In this document: in pieces, positions 54,957 to 64,000 of the stretch | Layout: each line of letters begins with the position of its first letter | How positions within the stretch are numbered: the stretch's first letter is position 1 | Source of the DNA: Amblyomma americanum | Taxonomy: Eukaryota > Arthropoda > Arachnida > Ixodida > Ixodidae | Direction of reading: 5' to 3' | Length of the DNA stretch: 64,000 bases | NCBI RefSeq assembly: GCF_052857255.1 | Contig: NC_135498.1 | Coordinates: 162,684,124-162,748,123 of the forward strand | Notes under the pieces: model-generated | Databases searched by the model: none | What the model was told of the DNA's origin: nothing | Seen by the model: the letters and a program-made list of their open reading frames with translations, nothing else | Program-made: the position numbers and the translations under genes

Positions 54957-55848
54957 GCTTGGGAGCCTATGAATGCTATCAGCCAAACGCGGGCCTCAAA
55001 TCGTTCAGAATGTGCTCTCACGTCTGTAACGGCCGAAGCGGCTGATGGCAACAGTTTCTAATGCACGAATAGAATAATTACAGGTGTTTTGGGAGCACAG
55101 TGAATATTTCCTTGTGCACTTCTCTTTTACGCAGAGAACAATTTGGACTTGATTCACAACTTTCCTATAATATTACCGTTCTCTATCCTATCATTACCAA
55201 TAAAGCCCCAGCCCCGCTCCCAATGGTACTTTGCTCCTGGAGGTCTCGGATTTCATGCTATAATTCGGAAGATGACTGCGTCTTCTCTAGTTTCTGCACT
55301 AAGGCCCCCCCCCCCCTTTTGCTTCTCGCTCTATCATTTTACAGAGTAGCTGTTAAACACCCTTTCCGTGGGCTGAGCGCCGGTGTTGCCGCCATAAGGA
55401 GCAGATGAGCGCAGGAGCCTGGCTACCAAGGGAACGTAGTGCCAAGGGAAGTCAGCCGTGGTTGTGACTACGAAGGAGGGCAGAGGGTGGCTTCGATGGT
55501 TGCTATGGCGAGAGCTGAGGAAGGGATAACGCTCTGTCTACGGCGGTAGCTGCAAAACGTGCCGTCCGAGGATGGATTCAGCGGCGGACTAGTGAGGAAT
55601 GGTGACTAAATCTTTACCAAAAATATACATCACAATGGCTTTTCTTGTGGGCCCTGCTGTACGGATCGTTGTGCATCGCCAGCGCTCCAAATCTCAAGAA
55701 GAGCATAGGGCTCTCGTCCTTGCTTATTGCGAGCCTTTTGACGTCCAGCGCTGCTAGAGAACCCACTACATGTCTTAGAAGTCGGCCCCTTGGATTTGAT
55801 ATTTTCGACAAAGACTGTACATATATGCATATCTCTGAAACTCTACTT
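54957..55848. other. No gene seen
   Basis: A short C-run lies near 55305-55317. Otherwise anonymous. Confidence 0.45.
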
Positions 55849-55864
55849 ACACACACACACACAT

Positions 55865-55922
<58 letters not shown>
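55849..55922. repeat. CA and AT microsatellites
   Basis: (CA)7 at 55849-55862, then about 28 AT units at 55867-55922. Confidence 0.9.
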
Positions 55923-55925
<3 letters not shown>

Positions 55926-55959
55926 CGATGGTCTCGGTTTATTTAAATCAATTGTTCGC

Positions 55960-56050
55960 CACTACAAATTAAAAAAATGAAACTTTCCCCATGCACCTCT
56001 GTATCGGTGACTGCTGGCTTCCTTAATATGTTTGTCAAACGAGCCCCTCA
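55960..56050 (+). mobile_element. SINE 3' region, headless copy
   Basis: The stretch aattaaaaaaatgaaacttt ... ctggcttccttaatatgttt ... gtcaaacgagcccctcat repeats at 56425-56520, where it forms the 3' part of a tRNA-headed SINE. It lies 38 bases after the AT microsatellite. Confidence 0.55.
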
Positions 56051-56295
56051 TTTCATTTGCCTTGTCTGCTAAAAGCTTAACAGGGGTCTCAGTTCTGGCA
56101 GTCTTGATGTCATAGATAGCAAAAGAGGGTTCTGGCTGTTTCCGCCCCGCCATTAGATGACGTTCTACGTCACACTCGCGGTATTACGGGACGTGCTACG
56201 TCCACCCCTATGAACGAGGGTGGCGATGGTGAACAATCTCATGGTTCGCTTACACGCAAACATAGACACCCACGAAAAGCAGCACATTGGACCGC

Positions 56296-56525
56296 CGTCG
56301 CGGTAGTTCAGTTGGTAGAGCACCCGGCGCGATATTCGGAGGTCATGGGTTCGGATTCCACCGCCGTCATGGTTGTTTTTTCTGCTGCTTTAAAAGTAAT
56401 TTTCTTGAGCCAATCTATTGGCAATAAAATTTAAAAAAGAAACATTCCCCAGCGTACCTTGGTTTTCGTGACTGTTGGCTTCCTACATATGTTTGTCAAA
56501 CGAGCGCATCATTTCATTACCTTTA
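56296..56525 (+). mobile_element. tRNA-derived SINE
   Basis: The head gtcgcggtagttcagttggtagagcacc carries a clear A box, and gtcatgggttcggattccacc a B box. The body runs through ttgcttg-like T-rich sequence and ggcaataaaat to gtcaaacgagcgcatcattt. It ends against an AT microsatellite. Mismatched acceptor arms and the attached body argue against a working tRNA gene. Confidence 0.6.

Positions 56526-56528
<3 letters not shown>

Positions 56529-56598
<70 letters not shown>
56529..56598. repeat. AT microsatellite
   Basis: About 35 uninterrupted AT units directly after the SINE 3' end. Confidence 0.92.
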
Positions 56599-56601
<3 letters not shown>

Positions 56602-58019
56602 AGTTCGTTTATAGCTACGATGAAAATTCGCATTACCTGGTGTTGTAATCATCCTGTCATTTTTTCCTTTATAGCATCTCTTTATGTGCCTTTCCAGCAA
56701 TGGACAATAGTTGACAGACATTCCTTGGCTTGACTTCACGTGTGGTCGGAAACAGCGGCCTCTGTAATTGCTTAATTTACTGCGTTATGCATATTTCAAG
56801 GAAGACAAGCACGACACTGCGTCAATGTTACTCCCAACTTTTCAAAGGAAGGATTTACACACGCTATTAGTACACATACGCCTGCACATGATCCCTTTTA
56901 CCGAGCATCAAGTTATGTTCTGGATAGCGGGGCCTGAAAAACATCAATCAAATTTTATTTCCGCGCCGTACACGTCGCGAGCTTTTGGAAGCATTGTTAA
57001 CAAGAAACACGAGTGTCGTTTCGTTGGTCTTATTTTCATTGTTAGCCTTAGGGCCTTAAGTACTTCCTTTCGCGCTTTTTTCGATTACCTTCATCTAGGA
57101 GACATGTGGATGTCGTAAACGTGGCTGCGAGCTTGCATTAAGCAATGCAAGCAAGAGCTGCGTCCGTTCTCGTGTTGTCGCATCCTATGCCTGCATTTCA
57201 ACTTGGATGCTTCGTTGAGCTCAAAGCACTAATTGAGTGGTTGTGGCTCTGCGCTGCGACAAAAAGTGGAATGGCGCAGTCGTATATTCTGCGTCCTGGG
57301 TGTGCTTTGTGAAAAACTCCTGAGAAGAGCCGCAGTTGCGAAATTGTTTTTCTTTCAAACTAAAAGCGTAAAACAGTCAGAAACAAACATTTCTGCGGAA
57401 AAAAATGATCAAGCGCGATTATTTGTTTCTGGGCATGTAGCTTGACCCATTCCCCAAAAAAAATCAAATTTACCGATCTTGCTTTTAACAGCTTCTGAAC
57501 AACTGCGCTGATATCTGCGTCTAAGCAAAACCACGTTGTTCCGCAAGTACTGTGCCTCGGAGACCATTGACCCTGTCTTCAGGGTCAGCGGCCATGGAAG
57601 AAGAAATAGAGTCGAAAGAAAAAAACGCAATTGTTTAGCGACGCGGACCGTACTACAATAATCGCGGCTCCAACAGCACTTTTCTGTGCAGCTGAAGTGC
57701 GCATGCACATACGCGGGCTCAGCGAATCGGTTAATGTTCCAGGGGTCAGTCGCTGGGCAGATAAAAGTGTGTGCCATGGGGTCTTCTCTCCGCTATAAAC
57801 AGAAGTGTAAGAGTAGACCTTGAACGACCTCACTCCTCTTGTATATCACTTTTCCCCCACGCAGGATGACCAAATATGTTATTTATAAAGTTTCCTTGTG
57901 GACCCTTCACTAATATAATTCCATGCTTATCACCGGTCGCGTTAACCTCGAGGCATCCAGTACGGTCAGTTTGCCGTCTCGAAATCATCAGGAAAGCAAA
58001 GTATTTATTTGGAGATGGC
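56599..58019. other. No gene seen
   Basis: A minus-strand 122-codon frame (57409-57777) has no recognisable motif. Otherwise anonymous. Confidence 0.45.
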
Positions 58020-58265
58020 GATAATGAATGCGATATGAAACATGTTGTCTACTAGAAGTATGTCCCGTCCAGCAGGAGCCCTCAGTCCAATGCTCCTGCA
58101 GCGGCTGCCGTCACCCTTGCCCAGTCTGGCAGCTAGGGCTGGTTATCCAGGTCCGAGACCTGTTAACACGGCTTCCCAACGGGTGGGGCGGGGGTTGGTG
58201 ATGAGGAGGACTGCCGGGTTGAGTTGGCACGGCCATATGGTATAGGGACGGGTACTCATTACGAT
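58020..58265 (-). pseudogene. Possible LINE ORF2 C-terminal remnant
   Basis: The minus strand reads PRPTRWEAVLTGLGPG, a stop, then PALAARLGKGDGSRCRSIGL. The TRWEAVL segment resembles the (R)WEAALxS motif that follows the zinc knuckle at 43.9 and 47.5 kb. The support is one short motif only. Confidence 0.3.
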
Positions 58266-58835
58266 ATCGGCACATCTTTGATAAGGGGTAGGGGTAGAAA
58301 CCTGGAGTTAATATATGCATTGGTTTGTAGCGGTCGCAAGACGAAGGCCTCTTCTCCCTTGAGTCGTTTCTTCAGGTGTTTGGTACCAAACCAAACACTG
58401 TCGGGGCTAGTTTGTCCTCGTTTTAACTGAGGCAGATTTCGTGGCCAATACTAAGAACAACCAGCCGCGACAAACTAACATTTTCTCTTAAAAATATTCC
58501 CCATTCGAGGTGAATACTGATACGAAGCTCGCACCCAAATGGTTCGAAACGGTTCCAGATATTCGTTCCGGTTTCCGTTTAGTTACAAAGAGTGGGGCAA
58601 AGAAGACTTCTCAGGCTTTTGGTTAAAGAAAATTGAAGAGGTAAGCATCAGGGATTCTGGGCACTTTTTGGTAATGCTTAGTGAATTTGTCAAAGTATCT
58701 TCGAACTGCGGTCGCTCTATTGTGTTCACCTACAGCATCTTTTAGTGGACGGCCTTGTCAAAAAAGTGTGCCAATTTTTTCTTCTGATAGTCAAGAAACT
58801 GATATTCACGACGTCTTCTATATTCGGAGCTAACA
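58266..58835. other. No gene seen
   Basis: Short frames only. Confidence 0.4.
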
Positions 58836-58856
58836 GAACTCCGCATTTTTTGAGAT

Positions 58857-59885
58857 CGAGAACCTCAGACCAATCTCCCTCACTTCTTGCCTGGGAAAAC
58901 TGTACGAGAGGATCGTCACGAAATGCATCCAGCAACACCTAGAAATCAAGAGGCTCTACCCAGACACCATGTTCGGTTTAGGGCGAACCTCTCGACGCAG
59001 GACGTACTTCTGCAGCATAAAGAAGTCCTGGAGACAATTCCCAAACAAGGGGAGAACGTAGTCATGGCACTCGACATAAAAGGCGCCTTTGACAACGTCG
59101 GCCACGCCGCTCTAATGGAGGGGCTAAACAACACCAACTGCGGGAGAAGAATCCGTGACTATGTCAAAAACTTCTTGACCAACAGAATGGCCACGGTGGG
59201 ACTAGGGGAGCTGAGGAGTGATGAGTTCACCACCCCAAGTAAAGGAACAACCCAAGGCTCGGTCATCTCGCCCATACTATTTAATGTGGCGATGATCGGC
59301 CTTGCGAGAAGACTCAGTAGAATCCAGGGCATCCAGCACGCGATGTACACAGACGACATCACGGTCTGGGTGAACCATGGATCCCTGGGGGAAAAGCAAG
59401 AACTGCTACAACGAGCAGCAAAATGCGTTGAAAGATACGTGAAGAAAACAGGACTAGCCTGCTCTACAGAAAAGTCCGAACTATTGAGGGTAGGAAGACA
59501 TCCCACCGACGCGCCGCTCGAAGTGAAATTAGAGGGGCAAAACATCCCGGAGAAAAACATGATAAGAGTCCTAGGAATGTGGCTGGAAGCAAGCAGAAAA
59601 TGCAGCCACACACTCTGCCTGCTCGGCAAGTCGGCCGAACAGGTAGGCAGAATGATAACCAGAGTCTCCAACAGAAGACATGGAATGAAAGAACACACGA
59701 CAAAACTAGTAAGAAGCCTCATAGTAAGTAGTGTCATCTACTCGCTGCCATACCACCCCATGATCAAAAGCGAAACGGAACAGACACAGAAAATCCTCAG
59801 GAAGGCCTACAAGACGGCACTCCACCTACCAAGAAACACATCGAATGAGAAGCTGCTACAGCTAGGAAGAGCAACACCTTTGTAG
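58857..59885 (+). pseudogene. LINE reverse transcriptase with long open frame
   Basis: ENLRPISLTSCLGKLYERIV opens in a second frame just before the long frame. A 332-codon frame then runs 58887-59885 with MALDIKGAFDNVGHAALMEG, KGTTQGSVISPILFNVAMIG and the intact catalytic box MYTDDITVWV, followed by the thumb (LVRSLIVSSVIYSLPYH, LHLPRNTSNEKLLQLGRATP). All RT catalytic residues are present. The frame ends in TAG at 59883, where the protein would otherwise continue as ELAEAQHEAQLQRLRHT. Confidence 0.88.
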
Positions 59886-60967
59886 AGCTGGCAGAAGCAC
59901 AGCACGAAGCACAGCTGCAACGACTCAGACACACGGCTGCAGGAAGAGCGCTCCTGACAAGGTTGGGTCACGACCTAAGGGGGCGTCTCGATCGATCCGC
60001 CGATATACCCGACGAGATCCGCAAAACACTGCAGGTGAATCCCATTCCGAAAAACCTGGACCCAAATCTCCACGCGGCCAGGAGACAGGCGCGGGCAGAT
60101 TGTGTGAAGAGGTACTTAGCAAAATTAGAAAACACAGTCTTCATGGTTGCAACCATGTATCCATGGAATAGACGCGAAAGCTACTACAAGACAGCTTCGG
60201 TGGTAGTTGCTAACGCAGGCAATCTAATCACATGAGCAACTACACGCAGCGTCAGGAGAGCGAAAGCGCAGGAGGTCGCTGTTGCGCTGGCAGCAGCTGC
60301 GGGCTATCGAAAAGACGAATCATTTGTCATCCTAACGGACTCAAAAGAGACATGCAGAAACTTTACGAAAGGTAGAATCTGCACGGCTGCCTTAGCTATC
60401 CTCCGCGAAGCAGTACACCTCAGAAAAACAGCAATCCACAAATTAATCTGGATTCCGGCACACATGGGGATAGCAGGAAACGAAAGGGCAGACAGCTTGG
60501 CTCGAGAGATCACGTATCGAGCCGAGCGGCCATACGCCCGGGGACAGCACTTCACCGTGGAGATCGCATTTTCAGCATACCTAAACTATCAAAGAGGCAG
60601 TAGAATTAGATACTCCCCGCCACATAAGGGCCTAACACAAGAAGTAGCTAGTTGGGGGAGGCTGCTAACGGGAACATTCTTCAACCTACCAATACTTAGG
60701 AAGATGTATCCTACACAGTATAGGAACACATGCCCGTGGTGCGGGGCAACCCCCACGCTTTACCATATAACCTGGGAGTGTAAGCGAAACTACTCGTTCC
60801 ACCAACACAAAACACCGAGTGCGGAGCTGTGGGAGAGCCGGCTCACCAGCTGCGAGCTCGCCGCCCAAAGGGCAATGGTGCAGCACGCAAGCGAAGCAGC
60901 GGGACTCAGTGGAGCCCTGGACGTGGGGCCCAACCCTGCTTTGAAGGTCGAGAGTCTGCAGCGATGA
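59886..60967 (+). pseudogene. LINE RNase H and C-terminal zinc knuckle
   Basis: After the tether, the RNase H N-terminal motif that should read xFVDAAxY appears as VFMVATMYPWNR, so the first Asp is gone. A stop at 60233 follows. Later residues are present: QEVAVALAA (Glu), FVILTDSKETC (Asp) and WIPAHMGIAGNERADSLAR (Asp). The C-terminus has CPWCGATPTLYHITWEC, a complete C-x2-C-x8-H-x4-C knuckle, and ends at 60967. The frame is otherwise open for 167 codons. Confidence 0.85.
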
Positions 60968-61040
60968 AGACAAAGACCAAACGCTAAAACCTTAATGGAC
61001 CAAATAAAGTTGTTACTCTTTCTCTCTCTCTCATCACCTC

Positions 61041-62041
61041 GCAATATCATTGTCCTATCTTGAATTTGATGGGACTAGATGAGACCGCATGCTATCACTC
61101 CTTTTTCTATCCCATTGTACCTGCTCTGTTACTATTAGAGCATTGCCCACTTCTGGTGTGTATACGATGGAAAAAATCATCTTCCAGCGCCTTGTAGCCT
61201 GTCTCATATTGCTAGCATCTTCCCAGTCTGTTTGACTATGTTTATTATCTGACAAGGAATACATCCGGAACACTCACTTTTTAAACTTAATTTCTCGTTT
61301 TTTATGTAAATCGTGCCAGAATAGTATGCGATCCCCACTTGCGTTATGTGAATACTAATCAAAATAGCGCAAGCCTGTCCGACAAGCTCTCTTAGGATTC
61401 GAAGACAACGTGTCCAAAGCTGTGTTTTTCTTGCAAACCTGGACGAGCCTCGCCTGTGAGCATGCGCAGTCCGCGCAGTTTCCTGACCGCACTATTTAAG
61501 TTCAGCACCTCTTTTACTGTTAGGAAGGCTTATTCTACAACGAACACTGACAGAGTGACCAACTTCTGCCATCAGAATATCGATGCGTGCGCACTACTTT
61601 ATCTGTTTTTTATCCACTACTGGTCTCACATCACTTTCGCCGGCTGCATTAGAACTGTGAGTTCCCTTTAGATGTTCAGATATTCAGTATCGTTGGAGAT
61701 AATGGCACAGTATTAAAAAACAAAAGCTCGCCCCTGTTTTTTTACAAAGATATAGAGGGTCTGCCTCTGGCTCGCTTTCGTGCATTTTGTTACGAGCGTT
61801 ATTTCTCTTAAGCCATCAAATCATGTTTACCATGGAAGAGAGCATAGTAATCTCTCCAAATTGCCACTGCATACTAAAAATATTTATTACCATAGGTACC
61901 TATGTATATATATGCGTGGTTCTTTGCTTGAGATAGACATACATCTGAGCTAAATACACCTTCGATGTCCATCTGGTTTTAAGTATGTACTAACCAAAGA
62001 GCAAACATTATTTGAATATCTCTCGTGAACATTATGGAGCC
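61041..62041. other. No gene seen
   Basis: Anonymous sequence with a short TATA run near 61905. Confidence 0.45.
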
Positions 62042-62238
62042 CTGCGCAGGCAGCGCACGCTGTATAACACTGCTCGGTTTCCACCGCCCCGTGGAAAATC
62101 ACAAGGAGTGCGACGTTCAGAGCGAACCGTTACAAGCGAACTCAGCTGATTTGAAGAAGACGCCGAAGACCTAGTGGGTGGCTACGTGTCGGCTTCTAGC
62201 TCTGTGTTCTTGCTTTTCACTGTCTTCTCGCGTGTGGC

Positions 62239-63595
62239 GTGGGTCGGACAGTGCCCTCCGTGAGACTGAATGTTGACGACGCCCCTGCGGAGAAATTCCC
62301 GGCAAGGTGGGCGCATTCTCAATTGAGAAAACCAAACCGGAATCCTCAGGGGCAAGCTAGGCTTAGCTCGGCGCTGCCGAGAGAGGCCGCACTACGCGTC
62401 TGCTGGGATTCTGCGTTGTCGACGACGGCTACGCGGATGCCCGCTGTGTTACCACCTGACGCAGCCTCCACGTCCACGCAATCGTCAGCGCTCCGGGCCT
62501 CCAGCCTGCGCCAACTTCCGATGCTTCGACTTTGCCCTGTGACATGGGCTGCTCTACCGCCTCCGTGCCTGTGACACTACCTCAAGAAACTGTGCGCGTC
62601 GCGCCGGTTCAGTATTCCCACCAAGGGCCGTCACCAGCATCTGAGCCTCCTCCACAGATGCCTTCCGTGAGTCAAGGCTCTCTTCCGCCTGCTGCGAACT
62701 CGTTCCGCGTTACCATCAAGCCTACATTGCGATTTGATATGACTGCCATCTCTGCCCGGAATGTTCAAGCCACAATTGACCACGCTCTTGGCTCATCGAA
62801 CTACTGCGGGTTTGTCGTCCATCGCCCATCGAACACCATCACGGAAAACTTGCCATCCTTGATGGGCGCCCAGAAAATGTGCGCAGTTACGCGGATCCCC
62901 CTGGATGACAGCAAGCATGTAACGGTGCAAATATATTTTGCATCTGGTCCTGACACACTCCGCTGCATTGTTTATCATGTCGACAGCACGAGCCCACCCG
63001 AGGAGGTGCGCGCAAATATTCGCTGCTCAACTAACGTTGTACTGCAAGCACGGCCTATGGGGCGCTGGGGCTCATACCTGCTCATCCTGCAAGGCCCGTT
63101 GACTCTCCCGAAGTCCCTTACCTACTACGCTGCAATCGTCAAACCACAGCCCTTCTGACCTCGTAGTAATTTTTGTTATCACTGCCACAAAGGAGGACAT
63201 ATGCAAAATACCTGCCCTAATCCAGCAGCTGTGGCCGACATGAATGAACCAACAGTTCCTTGTGCCCTGTGAAAATCGCCGGACCATGATATTCGCTCCC
63301 CCGCTTGTCCAAAGAAGAAGCAAGCGAAGAGGTTTCACAAGGCGCCTGCAAAAATGGATGTTCCTACAAGTAATCGCTTTGCAGCTCTCGCATTTGACCA
63401 CAACGACTTCCCTGAACTTCCTTTATCTGAGCCCGCTGCTCAGCATACGTCTCCTCACCAGCGTACATATGCACAAGCGGCTCACCTTCTTGGATCAAAT
63501 GGTACGCCAAAACCTCCAGTGCATCCATCACATGTGGACACCACAGATGAAGACGCAGCTTTAGACATTGCAATCGCGGAGGCTCGCCGCTGACT
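62239..63595 (+). pseudogene. LINE ORF1 (gag-like)
   Basis: A first frame (62239-62574; MGRTVPSVRLNVDDAPAEKF) shifts into a 208-codon frame (62532-63158). That frame contains SFRVTIKPTLRFDMTAISAR, KMCAVTRIPLDDSKHVTVQI and TLRCIVYHVDSTSPPEEVRA, a fold-like region common to LINE ORF1 proteins with RRM-type domains. After a stop comes FCYHCHKGGHMQNTC (C-x2-C-x4-H-x4-C), then a Ser/Pro/Lys-rich tail (MDVPTSNRFAALAFDHNDFP) ending at 63593. The breaks at 62540, 63156 and 63270 make it a pseudogene. Confidence 0.7.
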
Positions 63596-63749
63596 AGACG
63601 AACTCACCCAGCGCCGGGAACAGCGTCGTTCTCAATCCTCTCGAAGATTTCTAATAACTCGGGAGCAATCATCAGAGGAATCACCTCGAGTAAGCACTGG
63701 GCCACAATCAGGTGCCGACCACCCTTCTCGTAAAACCTGCACGCACACC

Positions 63750-64000
63750 CCTTGTCCTAGTTTCTTTTTATACTCGTCCTGGCTCCGCATCTCCCAATCT
63801 GGGATGGGTTCGTTTTCTACGATCTGCCAACTCGGGTATCCCTATTCTAATTGGTGGTGACTTCAACGGCGCGCACACTGCGTGGGGTTACCCATCGGAT
63901 TCCTCAAAGGGTGCACACATACAGGGGAGCTTTTCGGATCATTCCTTTCAACTTTTAAACCAACCGAATACTTCTACCCGCCCACTAGGTGGCCAGTATT
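63750..64000 (+). pseudogene. LINE ORF2 endonuclease, N-terminal part
   Basis: SANSGIPILIGGDFNGAHTA followed by WGYPSDSSKGAHIQGSF and LLNQPNTSTR is the GDFN-containing part of an AP-type LINE endonuclease, with the Asp and Asn of GDFN intact. Upstream residues (VLVSFYTRPGSASPNLGWV) are compressed, suggesting a deletion of the first catalytic segment. The domain continues past the window. Confidence 0.75.

Larger units (their letters stand above)
58836..61040 (+). mobile_element. I/R1/LOA-type LINE, 5'-truncated, relatively well preserved
   Basis: Plus-strand ORF2 from the RT fingers to its natural end, then a short 3' UTR with aataaa (about 61000-61005) and a (TC)n tail at about 61018-61035. 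Only a few stops interrupt it. The endonuclease and ORF1 are absent. No flanking duplication was identified. Confidence 0.85.
62042..64000 (+). mobile_element. LINE 5' end: 5' UTR, ORF1, start of ORF2 (cut by window edge)
   Basis: Plus-strand. A GC-richer 5' leader (about 62042-62238) precedes ORF1 with a CCHC knuckle and then the endonuclease of ORF2, which runs off the right edge. It is the only LINE here whose 5' leader is uninterrupted. The exact start is inferred from the change in base composition. Confidence 0.7.

Noticed and set aside
55867..55980. Open frames across the AT microsatellite encoding Tyr-Ile repeats
   Set aside because: Artefact of translating a dinucleotide repeat.
56299..56371. 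tRNA-like sequence with A and B boxes
   Set aside because: The acceptor arms do not pair well and it leads into a SINE body that is repeated nearby.
59159..59737. 192-codon minus-strand hydrophobic frame
   Set aside because: Antisense shadow of the LINE reverse transcriptase.
1..64000. CRISPR arrays, operons or other prokaryotic features
   Set aside because: No regularly spaced repeats with unique spacers and no compact gene clusters; the content is that of a repeat-rich animal genome.

Overview
This 64 kb window is animal nuclear DNA, most probably from a hard tick (Ixodida, probably a metastriate genus). The case rests on several things. There are no compact prokaryote-style genes. Seven sequences match the tRNA-derived Ruka-type SINE known from ticks. 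Around them sit several other tRNA-headed SINEs, long LINEs with simple-sequence tails, Ty3/Gypsy elements and Penelope-like elements. Species cannot be fixed from the sequence alone. Nearly every open frame of meaningful length belongs to a broken transposable element. The only candidates for host coding sequence are a few short exon-like stretches, so the window is best read as intergenic or intronic DNA.

Left part (1-10.4 kb): the 3' half of a Ty3/Gypsy element (+) entering from outside the window; a 5'-truncated CR1/L2-like LINE (-) with an ATG-repeat tail; a roughly 1 kb TA-flanked pogo/Tigger-like deletion derivative (6007-7051); and a truncated jockey/I-type LINE (copy A, -, about 7.9-9.9 kb).

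Central nest (10.4-26.4 kb): the most informative structure. One LINE (copy B, -, related to copy A) can be followed from a 5' UTR and CCHC ORF1 near 26.4 kb, through endonuclease, reverse transcriptase, RNase H and a terminal zinc knuckle, to its tail at 10411. It is split by two Ty3/Gypsy elements in opposite orientations (12377-17783 minus; 19558-24802 plus). An ATAT duplication lies at both ends of each, and the LINE protein resumes on the far side. A 146 bp Penelope-like foldback with an 11 bp target duplication and a SINE fragment are also inserted in it. All three Gypsy pol genes in the window carry frameshifts or stops. The two in the nest have also lost catalytic residues.

Middle (26.4-42 kb): mostly anonymous DNA. 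It holds three plus-strand exon-like stretches (27.3, 27.7 and 30.2 kb, the last encoding a membrane anchor), SINE copies with clear target duplications, a head-to-head tRNA-SINE pair, and three short LINE tails in a row.

Right part (42-64 kb): a LINE whose 5' half is inverted (twin-priming structure, 42.1-43.9 kb); three CACGTG boxes at exact 12 bp spacing; a LINE 3' end; a 5'-truncated Penelope-like element with inverted terminal copies; a minus-strand exon-like membrane segment ending in GTAAGT; a third member of the A/B LINE family (copy C) with an internal displaced duplication; two TA microsatellites bounding SINE copies; a relatively well-preserved LINE with a 332-codon RT frame and RNase H; and the 5' end of another LINE running off the right edge.
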